Source of the DNA: Methylococcaceae bacterium UBA6146
GTDB taxonomy: Bacteria; Pseudomonadota; Gammaproteobacteria; Methylococcales; Methylomonadaceae
Direction of reading: 5' to 3'
Assembly (NCBI GenBank): GCA_002422395.1
Contig: DIUY01000029.1
Span: 7,289-71,288, forward strand
DNA: 64,000 nt
A program made the position numbers and the translations under genes. Under the pieces are notes generated by a model. That model was not told the DNA's origin. It was given only the letters and a program-made list of their open reading frames with translations, and ran no database searches. The stretch's first letter is position 1. Each line of letters starts with the position of its first letter. This document shows positions 8,961-18,720 of the stretch, piece after piece.

Positions 8961-11699
8961 TCAATGTGCCTCATCCCAATTGTCACCCACCCCCACGTCA
9001 ACCACCAGCGGCACGGTAAGCACGGCGGCTGAGCACATCAGTTTTCTAATAGCCGCCGTATGTTGTGCCACTTGATCTTCGGCGACTTCAAACACCAATT
9101 CATCATGCACCTGCATAATCATTTTGGCATCCGCTTTTTCAGTGGCCAACCAATGATCCGTGCTGATCATGGCGCGTTTAATGATGTCGGCGGCGGTGCC
9201 TTGCATTGGCGCGTTGATGGCGGTGCGTTCGGCATATTGGCGCATGGCGGCGTTGCGGGATTTGATTTCCGGCAAGTACAAACGCCTGCCGAACAGGGTT
9301 TCCACATAACCTTGTTCACGGGCTTGTTCGCGGATGGTGTCCATGTAATTTTTAACGCCGGGGTAACGGGCAAAATACAAGTCGATATAGGCTTGCGCTT
9401 GGCTGCGTGACAAACCCAGTTGCTGGGCGAGGCCAAACGATGACATGCCGTAAATCAGGCCGAAATTAATCGCTTTGGCAGAACGGCGCAAATCATTGGT
9501 GACTTGGTCAGGCGCCACACCGAACACTTCGGCGGCGGTGGCGCGGTGTACGTCTTCGCCGTCGCCAAACGCTTTCAATAAGCCGCTATCCGCCGATAAA
9601 TGCGCCATGATGCGCAATTCAATTTGCGAATAATCGGCGGCGACAATTTTATAGCCTTGCGGGGCGATAAAGGCTTGGCGGATTTTCCGGCCTTCTTCGC
9701 TGCGTATCGGGATGTTTTGCAGGTTAGGGTCTGAAGACGACAGCCTACCCGTGGCGGCAACCGCCTGATGGTACGAGGTGTGGATGCGGCCGGTTTTGTC
9801 GTCTAATTGTTGCGGCAGTTTGTCTGTGTAAGTGGATTTAAGCTTGCTTAAACTGCGGTGTTCCAAAATTAATTTGGGCAGCGGATAGTCAATGGCCAGT
9901 TCCTGTAACACGGACTCTTCAGTGGACGGTTGGCCTTTGGGGGTTTTCTTCAGCACCGGCAATTTTTGCTGGTTGTAAAGGATTTCTTGAATTTGTTTGG
10001 GCGAGCCTAGGTTAAAGGTGCGCCCGGCCAGATCATGCGCGTGTTGCTCAAGGCTAATTATATGGTTCGCCAACGCCAAGCTTTGTTGGGCCAGCATGGC
10101 GGTGTCGATCAGCACGCCGTTGCGCTCAATGCGCATAAGCACGCTGATTAACGGGATTTCCATATCCGTGTATAAATGGTTTAGGGTTGGCTGTTGCTGG
10201 AGTTTTTTCGATAACAGCTGATGTAAGCGCAAGGTTATATCGGCATCTTCTGCGGCATAAGGCGCGGCTTGTTCCAGCGCAACCTCCTGAAATGGGATTT
10301 GTTTGGCGCCTTTACCGGCGACATCTTCATAATGGATAGTGGTCACCCCTAAATAGTGCTTGGCCAGATCATCCATATTGTGTTTGGTCACGGTGCTGTT
10401 CAGCACATACGATTCCAGCATGGTGTCATGGGCAATGCCACGTAAGGTGATGCCGTGGTTTGCCAGCACATGGGCGTCATATTTTAGGTTTTGCCCCAAC
10501 TTAGCTTGGTGTGGGTTTTCCAGCAACGGGCGTAGTTTTTCCAGGACTTCTGTGCGGTCGAGTTGCTGCGGCACACCCGGATAATTATGCGCCAACGGGA
10601 CATAAGCGGCTTTACCGGCTGTTACGGCAAAAGAAACACCAACGATTTGCGCCTTGCTGTAGTCCAAGCTGGTGGTTTCAGTGTCGAAGGCAAATAATCC
10701 GGCGTGTTCAAGTTGCTTAAGCCACTGCCCAAATTGAGCTTCGGTCAGGATGGTTTCGTACTCTGGGGTGATTGCGGCCGGTTTGTCATCATCTGTAACC
10801 GCCGCCGGTTCAATAGGGCTATTGCCAGGCTTGGCCGAAGGGGTGTCCAGCGCTTTCAGCCACGATGAAAAGCCCAGCTCTGTCAACAAGCTTTTCAGTT
10901 CCGCCTTATCCATCGGCTGCTGTTTCAAGTCTTCCATGTTATAAGGCAAAGCCAAATCACAGCAAATAGTGGTCAATTGCTTGGCTAACGGCAGTTGTTC
11001 CAGACTAGCGCGGAGATTATCGCCAATTTTGCCTTTGATTTCATCGGCTTTAGCCATCAGGTTTTCTAATGTGCCGTATTGTTCCAACCATTTTGCCGCC
11101 GTTTTCGGACCCACTTTAGGAACACCGGGGATATTGTCAACGGTGTCGCCTATTAACGCCAGATAATCAATGACCTGATCCGGCCTGACACCAAATTTGT
11201 CGATCACGCCCTGGCTATCCATGCGTGTGTTGGTCATGGTGTTTTCCAGAATAATCTGCTCATTGACCAGTTGCGCCATGTCCTTATCGCCGGTGGAAAT
11301 GATCACGTTGTAGCCTTGCGCTGCGGCGTGCAAGGCCAACACGCCCAGCACATCGTCGGCTTCTATGTTGGGCTCGATAATCAAGGGCAAGCCCATTGCA
11401 CGGATAATGTGGTGCAATGGCTCGATTTGTACGCGCAAATCATCTGGCATAGGCGGGCGATGGGCTTTGTATTCGGCGTAAAGGTCATTGCGGAAAGTTT
11501 TGCCCGGCGCGTCAAACACCACGGTGATGTAGTCGCTGTGATAATCGGCGATCAGCTTGCGCAGCATGTTGGTGACACCGTGTATCGCATTGGTGGGCAA
11601 GCCCCCGGGACTGGTTAGCGGCGGAATGGCGTGGTAAGCGCGGAACAGGAATGACGAGCCGTCAACTAGGATTAGACGTTTTTCGGACTGTTGGGACAT
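8961..11699 (-). CDS. polA: DNA polymerase I
   Basis: 912 aa, full-length Pol I. N-terminal 5'-3' exonuclease (LILVDGSSFLFRAYHA; PNIEADDVLGVLA; ISTGDKDMAQLV). A 3'-5' exonuclease domain with an intact first motif (FAFDTETTSLDY, about 340), so proofreading is probably active. The polymerase domain has motif A VAADYSQIELRIMAHLS, motif B RRSAKAINFGLIYGMSSFG and motif C MQVHDELVFEV. It fills gaps in excision repair and removes Okazaki primers. Single gene; the 304-nt space upstream of its start holds a MITE-like repeat. Confidence 0.98.
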   Translation of the reverse strand: MSQQSEKRLILVDGSSFLFRAYHAIPPLTSPGGLPTNAIHGVTNMLRKLIADYHSDYITVVFDAPGKTFRNDLYAEYKAHRPPMPDDLRVQIEPLHHIIRAMGLPLIIEPNIEADDVLGVLALHAAAQGYNVIISTGDKDMAQLVNEQIILENTMTNTRMDSQGVIDKFGVRPDQVIDYLALIGDTVDNIPGVPKVGPKTAAKWLEQYGTLENLMAKADEIKGKIGDNLRASLEQLPLAKQLTTICCDLALPYNMEDLKQQPMDKAELKSLLTELGFSSWLKALDTPSAKPGNSPIEPAAVTDDDKPAAITPEYETILTEAQFGQWLKQLEHAGLFAFDTETTSLDYSKAQIVGVSFAVTAGKAAYVPLAHNYPGVPQQLDRTEVLEKLRPLLENPHQAKLGQNLKYDAHVLANHGITLRGIAHDTMLESYVLNSTVTKHNMDDLAKHYLGVTTIHYEDVAGKGAKQIPFQEVALEQAAPYAAEDADITLRLHQLLSKKLQQQPTLNHLYTDMEIPLISVLMRIERNGVLIDTAMLAQQSLALANHIISLEQHAHDLAGRTFNLGSPKQIQEILYNQQKLPVLKKTPKGQPSTEESVLQELAIDYPLPKLILEHRSLSKLKSTYTDKLPQQLDDKTGRIHTSYHQAVAATGRLSSSDPNLQNIPIRSEEGRKIRQAFIAPQGYKIVAADYSQIELRIMAHLSADSGLLKAFGDGEDVHRATAAEVFGVAPDQVTNDLRRSAKAINFGLIYGMSSFGLAQQLGLSRSQAQAYIDLYFARYPGVKNYMDTIREQAREQGYVETLFGRRLYLPEIKSRNAAMRQYAERTAINAPMQGTAADIIKRAMISTDHWLATEKADAKMIMQVHDELVFEVAEDQVAQHTAAIRKLMCSAAVLTVPLVVDVGVGDNWDEAH

Positions 11700-11785
11700 A
11701 GACGTAAGCTAAAGGTTAAGAACTAACGCACCACTTTACCTGTTTACTTTAGCGATGCAAAAATTTTTTGGCCAACCTTTAGGAT

Positions 11786-11870
11786 TAAGGATTTGGTCAA
11801 TATTAACTTCCTGATTGTAAGACCTGGCAGGTTTAGATTGACTTCGGGAAGTTATTTTAGCCAAATCCTA
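11786..11870 (+). repeat. 85-nt palindromic MITE-like repeat, copy 1
   Basis: An 85-nt stretch from TAAGGATTTGGTCAATATTA to AGTTATTTTAGCCAAATCCTA. It recurs in inverted orientation at 40988-41072, same length and only about ten mismatches. Its own ends are imperfect inverted repeats of roughly 25 nt (TA(A)GGATTTGG at both termini), so the unit can fold into one long hairpin. No coding potential. It lies between the polA start and the end of the lipid-transport operon. Confidence 0.85.
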
Positions 11871-11926
11871 ATGCCTTGCAGGTTTCTAAAATCAGCAAGG
11901 CTCAGAATATCGGTGCGGTCAATTCA

Positions 11927-12003
11927 GAACGTGTTTTACATGAGGATTTCCACACCTTCACAACACAGCAATCGAGCCGCGTAGCAGCTTTTAAAACACG
12001 TTC
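11927..12003. repeat. 12-bp inverted repeat at the end of the MCE operon
   Basis: GAACGTGTTTTA (11927-11938) and its exact complement TAAAACACGTTC (11992-12003) with a 53-nt spacer. The right arm abuts the stop codon of the lipoprotein gene. It may act as a transcript-end structure or be another repeat remnant. Confidence 0.6.
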
Positions 12004-12666
12004 TCAGGATGGCAACGCAGCCTTTTTGGAGGTGGATTGGTTTTTTTCTGCATCATCAAGTTGCCGAAGTGAGGTTGCTATATCCCGGCTCAGATTGCTT
12101 AAGCATTCATTGAGCGCCGTCACCATAACCCGATAATTAAAAGTTGAAGCGGGCGATTGATAGGACATTTGTTGGCTTGACAACTTTTTTCCGTCCTGTG
12201 TCACATCCCATTGGGCATTTAGCTTAGCTTGTCCTTTAGGGTCCACATGAAATTCGAGGACGCTCAGCGCAATACGGTATTTTGCCTGCTTGGCCAAATT
12301 TGACGTGTTAGTCAGTTGCACTTCCGCCGGCACTAAAAGGGACAAGTTTTCCATCAATACGCGCGTCATATTCTCATCCAGCGCTTCCGCCCAACGATTG
12401 AGTTCGCTTAGCTGATAAGTGTTCTGGGCGGTTGCGCTAACAATCTGGGGCCGGTCGGCATATTTTGGTATCCGCACCGGCGCCAGCGCGATAGGCAACT
12501 TAGCTTGGACAAAAGCGGTTTTATTGTCACTATTATGGATAGGCTCTAACAGATAAAATTGTGACATGGGCGTAGAGCCACCAATACAGCCGCTAAGGGA
12601 TAATAAAACCATCACCGATAGTGAAAAAGGCAAAACAGCACGGTTCAAATACATAAGCAATTCCAA
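12004..12666 (-). CDS. PqiC-like lipoprotein of an MCE lipid transporter (DUF330/ABC-type transport auxiliary)
   Basis: 220 aa. Signal peptide with lipobox LLSLSGC (Cys about residue 27), then QFYLLEPI, an ABC-type transport auxiliary signature, and IALAPVRIPKYADRPQIV. PqiC-like lipoproteins sit at the outer membrane and partner MCE proteins in lipid movement across the envelope. The start is 1 nt after the MCE gene stop, so it is the last gene of a four-gene operon. The substrate is not inferable from sequence. Confidence 0.85.
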   Translation of the reverse strand: MELLMYLNRAVLPFSLSVMVLLSLSGCIGGSTPMSQFYLLEPIHNSDNKTAFVQAKLPIALAPVRIPKYADRPQIVSATAQNTYQLSELNRWAEALDENMTRVLMENLSLLVPAEVQLTNTSNLAKQAKYRIALSVLEFHVDPKGQAKLNAQWDVTQDGKKLSSQQMSYQSPASTFNYRVMVTALNECLSNLSRDIATSLRQLDDAEKNQSTSKKAALPS

Positions 12667-12667
12667 T

Positions 12668-13705
12668 TTAATGTTCCTTGCCGGAAATCAACGATTCCGG
12701 GTGACGTTCCAGATAATCGCTTAGATTCTTAATGGAGCGGGCAGCTTCATTGAGCGATTGCAAAGCTTGATTTAACGCCGATTCAGGGCCGACCGTATCA
12801 CCAACCGCGTTACTGACCATTGCCATTGAATCTTGCGTCTTGTTTAAAGCAGTTGTCGCCGCCACTAACGTCTTGTTAGCGGAACTCAAAACAGGCTTGA
12901 TGTCTTTATTAAAATCCTGGACCATTGTCCTGGAATCCTCAACTAAGGCATTGGTGTTTAAAACGGCCTTATTGGCATCGTTGATTAGGGTTGGCAAGTG
13001 GGTGTTCAGGGTGTTAACCATTTCCTGTGTTTCTTCCAGTGTTTTGGTTAGCGCGACCTTAGATTTTTTGATGTCGTCAGAGGCGAGTAGCTCGCGTATT
13101 TCTTTTAGGCTCACCACAACATCTTGGACAATTTCATCCAGCGGCAAGGCACGTAATTTATTAGCAACTTCTTCGGCGGTGCTGAATATCGCGTCGCTAG
13201 CGGTTGGTAGGCCAGGAATTTCCAGTAGCCCTTTGTATTCAAGCCCGGCAAACAGGGGCGGCTTATCTGGGTATTGATCCAAATCGACATAAAGCAAACC
13301 CGTCAGCAGGCTTTGCGTTTCCAGACGGGCGCGGAAACCTGCGGCGACAAGCTTATCCCTATCCTCCAACTGTTCGCTGCGGCCTATTGCTTTAGGAATC
13401 CCCCCGCCTCTTGTGCTGGTTAAACTGGCACGGTTTATCTCTATCACTACGGGTTTGTAAATCCTGCCGGTCTTCGGATCAAGTTGTAATGCTATTTCCG
13501 TCACTTCGCCAACTTTAACGCCTTGCATTTTCACTGGTGCGCCTATCTCCAAGCCATTAAGCGAAGAGCTAAAAAAAACAACATAGGTTATTTTATCGTT
13601 GTTTAACAGCTTGCCACCGCCAAACATAAAAATCCCAATGACTAACAAGGCAACGGCGCCAAGCGTAAAACCGCCGATAGCCATAGGGCTCACTGGTTTA
13701 CTCAT
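12668..13705 (-). CDS. MCE-domain protein (MlaD/PqiB-like), periplasmic lipid-transport subunit
   Basis: 345 aa. N-terminal transmembrane anchor (about 8-28), a single MCE domain (ITYVVFFSSSLNGLEIGAPVKMQGVKVGEV, about 39-68; LLTGLLYVDLDQYP) and a long helical C-terminus (about 190-330) rich in A, L, K and N. One MCE domain plus a long helical tail resembles MlaD-like proteins more than multi-domain PqiB or YebT. The tail is longer than in E. coli MlaD (183 aa) and may form a needle-like channel, which is inference. Confidence 0.88.
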   Translation of the reverse strand: MSKPVSPMAIGGFTLGAVALLVIGIFMFGGGKLLNNDKITYVVFFSSSLNGLEIGAPVKMQGVKVGEVTEIALQLDPKTGRIYKPVVIEINRASLTSTRGGGIPKAIGRSEQLEDRDKLVAAGFRARLETQSLLTGLLYVDLDQYPDKPPLFAGLEYKGLLEIPGLPTASDAIFSTAEEVANKLRALPLDEIVQDVVVSLKEIRELLASDDIKKSKVALTKTLEETQEMVNTLNTHLPTLINDANKAVLNTNALVEDSRTMVQDFNKDIKPVLSSANKTLVAATTALNKTQDSMAMVSNAVGDTVGPESALNQALQSLNEAARSIKNLSDYLERHPESLISGKEH

Positions 13706-13723
13706 AATAGGTTACCCCCGCTG

Positions 13724-14491
13724 TTAAGCTTCGTTATTGACATTGCCTTCCCCTCGGGTCAGAAATTGAATGATTTTAGAATCCTTGGATTCAGCCAACA
13801 ATTTTTTAGGATTGCCGGTCGCAAGCATTGTTTTCGTTTCAGAATCAAGAAAAACAGAGTTGGTGCCGATGGAAAAAATACTGGCCAGTTCATGGGTGAC
13901 AACGACAATTGTGGTGCCTAACGTCTCCTTTAACTTGATGATAAGGTCATCGAGCAATCTGGCGCTGACCGGATCAAGTCCGGCCGATGGTTCGTCAAAA
14001 AACAATATTTCCGGGTCAAGGGCCATAGCCCTAGCTAAGCCCGCGCGTTTTTGCATGCCTCCGCTAATTTCGGCGGGGTAATAATCTTCAAATCCCGCCA
14101 GGCCAACTAAGGCGAGTTTGTAGGACATGATGTCAGCGATTTCGCTACGGCTTAAGTCGGTGAATTCACCCATCGGCAAGGCAATATTTTCGGCAAGCGT
14201 AAGCGAGCTGAACAGTGCGCCGCTTTGATATAACACCCCAAAACGCCGCATAAGTTTTGTCCGCTCCTCTGCCGTGGCCTGCCAAAAATTGCGCCGATTA
14301 TAAAACACATCCCCTTTAGCAGGTCGTTGCAGGCCTATCAGATGTTTGAGCAAGGTGCTTTTGCCACAGCCACTGCCGCCCATAATAATAAATACATCGC
14401 CACGGTCGATAGTAAAATTCAGACCATGTTGGATCACAAAGTCGCCGTAGGCCATTGTCAAATCAGTGACTGTGATGTGGGGTGTTTGCAT
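13724..14491 (-). CDS. MlaF-like ABC transporter ATPase for lipid transport
   Basis: 255 aa, one complete ABC cassette: Walker A IMGGSGCGKSTLLKHL (about 35-50), signature ISGGMQKRAGLARAMA, Walker B EILFFDEPSAGLD, switch His in VVTHELASI. The GGMQKR signature is typical of the MlaF/Ttg2A group. It powers the MlaE-like permease encoded 18 nt upstream and works with the MCE protein encoded 18 nt downstream. Confidence 0.92.
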   Translation of the reverse strand: MQTPHITVTDLTMAYGDFVIQHGLNFTIDRGDVFIIMGGSGCGKSTLLKHLIGLQRPAKGDVFYNRRNFWQATAEERTKLMRRFGVLYQSGALFSSLTLAENIALPMGEFTDLSRSEIADIMSYKLALVGLAGFEDYYPAEISGGMQKRAGLARAMALDPEILFFDEPSAGLDPVSARLLDDLIIKLKETLGTTIVVVTHELASIFSIGTNSVFLDSETKTMLATGNPKKLLAESKDSKIIQFLTRGEGNVNNEA

Positions 14492-14509
14492 AGCGGTAGC
14501 CGGAGTCTG

Positions 14510-15670
14510 TCATATATTAAGTTCATTGCAAATTAAGGTGATGATTGAATCCGCCACCACGATATAAACAATACTATTGACTACAGCGGCGGTCGCCGCG
14601 TCGCCCACCGCAGATGCGCTGCGTCCGCATTGCATGCCCCGCATACAACCCGCCGTTGCAATCAGCACGGCGAAAACCAAACTTTTGAACAAGCCAATGC
14701 TGAAATCGTAAAGGTCGACAATCCGGCGGGCTTCATAAAAATATTGGTTCAACGATACATCGAAGGCGCTGGTGGTGACTAACGCCCCACCTAGAATCCC
14801 CATAAAGTCAGCATAAAGACAAAGCAAGGGCAACATTAAAACTAACGCCAGCATCCGTGGCATCACCAGAAATTGCATGGGCGATATGCCCATGGTCTTG
14901 AGCGCATCAATCTCGCTATTGACATTCATCGTGCCTAATTGCGCCGCATATGCCGCACCGGTGCGCCCGGCCATAATAACGGCGGTCATCAGCGCCCCCA
15001 TCTCACGCACCGTGCCTAAACTGACCAGGTCGGCAATATAAATTTGCGCCCCAAACATTGCCAATTGGACAGCACCGACGAAAGCTAGGATTAACCCCAC
15101 CAATAAACTAATCAGCGTCACAATGGGTAAAGCCTCGGCCCCCGCTTCTTGGACACATAAAAACAAATCGACAGATCGGAACCGCGCCTTACCTTGCAGC
15201 AACGCCCAAAATGCCAATACGGCCTCACCAATAAAAGTGATTAAGCCCTTGGCATCTTGCAAACCGTTTAAAACCGTTTCGCCAAATTTGTACAAAGCCG
15301 ACATTTTCTTAGCCCCGGTACGCCGGTCGCCGGCCCGTTCCGGGACTGCACGGGCTAAGTTAAGCAGGCCTTGAATGCCTTCGGGAAGACCGGACAAGTC
15401 CACTTCCGTACCTTTGGCCTGGCAATAATCGATAATTTTGAGGAGATAAGCCGGTAATCGGCTATCCCATTTTTGTAAATCATGTGTTTGCACGGAAACC
15501 AGGCGTAAAGGCTGCAAATTGTCCAATTCCCCCAGCACCTCGCCGACTGGTTTTAGTGTTGCGCCGTGCGCCCAGTTCCCCGTCAAACGGATGCTCAAGG
15601 CATCGGCGCCAATGTGTTCAAGGTACACATCGGTTGGTAAAGATTGTCTATTTGCCGCAGTAACATTCAT
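14510..15670 (-). CDS. MlaE-like permease with an N-terminal STAS-like region
   Basis: 386 aa. The C-terminal two thirds is an MlaE permease: five to six hydrophobic helices, LVGLILAFVGAVQLAMFGAQIY, EMGALMTAVIMAGRTGAAYAAQLGTMNVNSEIDALKTMG (characteristic MlaE loop) and SASAVGDAATAAVVNSI. The first about 120 residues are soluble; LSGLPEGIQGLLNLAR near 98 resembles the end of a STAS domain, a known fusion in this family. First gene of the lipid-transport operon. Confidence 0.9.
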   Translation of the reverse strand: MNVTAANRQSLPTDVYLEHIGADALSIRLTGNWAHGATLKPVGEVLGELDNLQPLRLVSVQTHDLQKWDSRLPAYLLKIIDYCQAKGTEVDLSGLPEGIQGLLNLARAVPERAGDRRTGAKKMSALYKFGETVLNGLQDAKGLITFIGEAVLAFWALLQGKARFRSVDLFLCVQEAGAEALPIVTLISLLVGLILAFVGAVQLAMFGAQIYIADLVSLGTVREMGALMTAVIMAGRTGAAYAAQLGTMNVNSEIDALKTMGISPMQFLVMPRMLALVLMLPLLCLYADFMGILGGALVTTSAFDVSLNQYFYEARRIVDLYDFSIGLFKSLVFAVLIATAGCMRGMQCGRSASAVGDAATAAVVNSIVYIVVADSIITLICNELNI

Positions 15671-15775
15671 CTATATTCCACTTAATAAGACGGGTTTAAG
15701 GTGCGAATTCCCTTCGCTCAGAGGCTTTATCCGACTGTGTGCCAAGATCAGGTTATAAGTGGTGTTCCATTTTAA

Positions 15776-16480
15776 CTACTTCACAAAATCAGCATAAGAT
15801 TGGTAACCGGCAAAAACTGCCAGTACGAGAAAAATCGTGCCGCTAATTTTGTGCAATAACACTAACGGCACCTTTTGTAGCACCGTGCGTCCTGCCAGAA
15901 TGCCCAAGGCGGACGTGAAGGCTAACGCGGCTGTCGAACCCAACCAAACAGCCGCTGGTGCCGAAGTGCTGCTTAACGCAACCACGGCAAGCTGGGTTTT
16001 ATCGCCAAACTCAGCCACGGTAATCAATAAGAAAGTCGTCAGAAAAATTCCCTGGTTGCTAACTTCCTTGACCTCAGCATCATCCTCCCCCTCTTCTGCC
16101 CGTAATGAATGCACGCCAAAAACGGTAAACAAAACGGCGACGGTGGCAGCGACAATATAGTGTGGCAGCCAGTTGGCAATAGCCACACCAAACACCACGG
16201 CGAGTGTATTTAACAGCACAAACGCCGCAACCGCACCTAATAAAACAGGGACTGGTCTATGGCGGGCGGCCAGCGTCATGCACACCAACTGGCTTTTATC
16301 ACCAATTTCCGCAGCGGCAATCAGGGCGAAACTGGTCGCCGCCGTGGTTGACAACTGAATAATGCCGTTTTGGTTGGCTAACGATAGCCACTGTTGCAGC
16401 AACCCATGCGCCTGGTTATGAAAATGGGTAATAGTTAATGGGACTGAAAATTGTTGTAAATAGTTTTGTAAAATATCCAT
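15776..16480 (-). CDS. TMEM165/GDT1 family cation exporter (UPF0016)
   Basis: 234 aa, about six to seven membrane helices, with two copies of the family signature E-x-G-D-K-[ST]: AAEIGDKSQL (about 56-65) and VAEFGDKTQLAV (about 156-167). The acidic residues bind divalent cations; bacterial members (MneA-like) export Mn2+, yeast Gdt1 exchanges Ca2+ or Mn2+ for protons. The gene starts 12 nt after the solute-binding protein gene ends. The N-terminal 40 residues before the first helix are unusually long. Confidence 0.9.
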   Translation of the reverse strand: MDILQNYLQQFSVPLTITHFHNQAHGLLQQWLSLANQNGIIQLSTTAATSFALIAAAEIGDKSQLVCMTLAARHRPVPVLLGAVAAFVLLNTLAVVFGVAIANWLPHYIVAATVAVLFTVFGVHSLRAEEGEDDAEVKEVSNQGIFLTTFLLITVAEFGDKTQLAVVALSSTSAPAAVWLGSTAALAFTSALGILAGRTVLQKVPLVLLHKISGTIFLVLAVFAGYQSYADFVK

Positions 16481-16492
16481 TGGATTACAAAG

Positions 16493-18655
16493 TCACTTTG
16501 CGGTTAATCGCCGACGATAAGCCTGTAAGGCCGGAAATAGCAGCAACACCAAAAAAGCGCCGACAACCGCTAACGGCCAAAATACGGGACGGTTCCAAGC
16601 GGCACGCTTTTGCTCACGCTCCACCGGATCAATGCGGGTATATTTAAGCTGATTATTAGCCATTAAATTGGGTTTGATGTTTTTATACCAGCTATGAAAC
16701 AGCGAGAAGTTTTTGGGGTGGAAACCAAAAACCCACGGTGCATCATGGCGCACAACTTCCTGTAACTGCTGGATAATTTGGTGACGTTGTTCGCTATTAT
16801 CCATATTGCGCATGGCTTCAAACAAACGGTCAAACTCAGGATTGGCATAATTGACAGCATTTTCTCCGCCAGTCTTTACTTTGGCATTGCCCCCATACAG
16901 CAAGAAAAAAAAGTTTTCCGGGTCAGGATAATCGGCATTCCAGCCCCAGACAAAAAGTTGGGCATTGCCGACGCGCATTTTTTCCTGAAAACGGTTGTAA
17001 TCGGTGGCGCGAACCACCAGCTTGACACCTAACTTTTCAAGTTGTTTGCGGTACCAGTTCATGCGCGGACGGTCATCAATACTGCTGGATGCCGTATCGA
17101 AATACAGGATCAATGCCTGCCCCGTCTTGGGGTCTATGCCATTGGCGTAACCCGCGTCACGCATCAATTGCTTTGCCACAGCGATGCTTTTGCGTTGCGC
17201 TTTGCCATCCACCCAATCATAAACGTAGGGGTTGACACCCGCCTTGCCCTCGGCAAAGCCAAAAATCCCAGGCGGCAACACGCCTTGCGCGGCAACCCCC
17301 CGGGCATTCATAAAAATGGCAATGAACTCTTCATAATCGACGGCAATGGCGATAGCTTGACGCAACTTTCTGGCCGCCACGCTGGTGCCGCCCACCGTGG
17401 CATCGAGCATATTAAAGCCCAGATAAAAACTGGACGTGGTGACTGAAGTTTGTAATTGGATATCCTTTTCTTGCATCGACGGTGTTAGCGCAACACCACC
17501 GCTGCCGGTGAACTGGATGGCCTGGTCGAAACTGTCCGAAGCAATGCCCGAAGCATCATAATATCCCTGCAAAAACTTCGTCCAATAGGGAATGGTCTCC
17601 TTTTCCAACATAAACACAACTTTGTCGATAAACGGCAATGTTTTTCCGGCATCGGCCAGCAAACCACGTGCGTTGTCCTCCGGCTCACCCTCAGCAGGGT
17701 AGGTTTCTTGATGGAAATTAGGGTTTTTCAGCAACACCATGCGCCGGTTAGGGTTGTTTTCGGCTAGCAGATACGCACCCGTACCGATTGGAAACCAATC
17801 TAAGGTGATGTTTTTATCGCTTAGCCCTGGCTGGTCATAAAACACATCCGCCTCCCACGGCATGGGTGAAAAAAACGGCATCGCCAACCAGAACTTAAAT
17901 TGCGGGTATTTACCTTTTATACGGATGCGGTATTGGTGGCGATTAACCGCTTGCACCCCCGCCATTGGCAGGTCTTTAGCCGCCGTCCTTGGTTTATCAG
18001 AGACCTGTTTGGCAAATTCAGCAAAACCGACAATGTAGTTTTTCATAATCTCAGCAATCGGCGACTGGTTTTTAGGATGCGCCAGGCGTTTGATTTGATA
18101 AACATAATCCTCGGCGACAAGCTCACGTGAGCCGGTTTCAGCAAAATCGTCCAGCGTTGCCAGTGTTTGAATTTGTTGGGCGGTTAACTGATGATAAAGA
18201 AACTGCCCCTGCGCGTTTTGCGCTAAAGCGGGATGTGGCTGATAACGGATAGCCGGCTGGATGTCGATAATATAATCAGTGAAGGCAATATCACTGTCTT
18301 TAGCGTCTTGCCCTAGCGGCTCGCCTGCTTTATTTAAATAGATGACAGCCGGCAATTTGCTTGCTGTCAGTGTCGTTAATTGATATGGCCTTTTCAAGTA
18401 ATGATATTGGAATGGCGGCTCATAAATCTGTGCGATAAAGGCATATTCATTCGAACTGTAAGCCATGGCCGGATCTAAGTGTTTAGGCCGCTCGGAAAAA
18501 GATTCGTATAAAATCGCTTGCTTGCTTTCAGCACGCGGGTAAGGATTATTCAGTTGTGACCCCTCACAGCCCGTCAACAAAACAGCCAACATGACCCAAA
18601 TAAACGGCGATGGCATCGTCTTGGACAAAAAACTGGACATCAATAAACGGCTCAT
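16493..18655 (-). CDS. Family 5 extracellular solute-binding lipoprotein (peptide/oligopeptide type)
   Basis: About 720 aa from MSRLLMSSFLSKTMPSPF; a start 30 nt further upstream is possible. Lipobox VLLTGC. The body matches SBP_bac_5 architecture (ERPKHLDPAMAYSSNE; DWFPIGTGAYLLAENNPNR; LRQAIAIAVDYEEFI; GVLPPGIFGF; QLFVWGWNADYPDPENFFFLLYG). Unusual: a C-terminal transmembrane helix (FWPLAVVGAFLVLLLFPALQAYRRR), so the protein may be anchored at both ends. No permease or ATPase genes lie beside it, so its transporter must be elsewhere or it has another role. Divergent from fabI. Confidence 0.85.
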   Translation of the reverse strand: MSRLLMSSFLSKTMPSPFIWVMLAVLLTGCEGSQLNNPYPRAESKQAILYESFSERPKHLDPAMAYSSNEYAFIAQIYEPPFQYHYLKRPYQLTTLTASKLPAVIYLNKAGEPLGQDAKDSDIAFTDYIIDIQPAIRYQPHPALAQNAQGQFLYHQLTAQQIQTLATLDDFAETGSRELVAEDYVYQIKRLAHPKNQSPIAEIMKNYIVGFAEFAKQVSDKPRTAAKDLPMAGVQAVNRHQYRIRIKGKYPQFKFWLAMPFFSPMPWEADVFYDQPGLSDKNITLDWFPIGTGAYLLAENNPNRRMVLLKNPNFHQETYPAEGEPEDNARGLLADAGKTLPFIDKVVFMLEKETIPYWTKFLQGYYDASGIASDSFDQAIQFTGSGGVALTPSMQEKDIQLQTSVTTSSFYLGFNMLDATVGGTSVAARKLRQAIAIAVDYEEFIAIFMNARGVAAQGVLPPGIFGFAEGKAGVNPYVYDWVDGKAQRKSIAVAKQLMRDAGYANGIDPKTGQALILYFDTASSSIDDRPRMNWYRKQLEKLGVKLVVRATDYNRFQEKMRVGNAQLFVWGWNADYPDPENFFFLLYGGNAKVKTGGENAVNYANPEFDRLFEAMRNMDNSEQRHQIIQQLQEVVRHDAPWVFGFHPKNFSLFHSWYKNIKPNLMANNQLKYTRIDPVEREQKRAAWNRPVFWPLAVVGAFLVLLLFPALQAYRRRLTAK

Positions 18656-18720
18656 AGATACTTGGAAACCTTTTTTAACAAACAATCCTATTCTAACAAT
18701 AAAAGCACGGGGAGATGATA

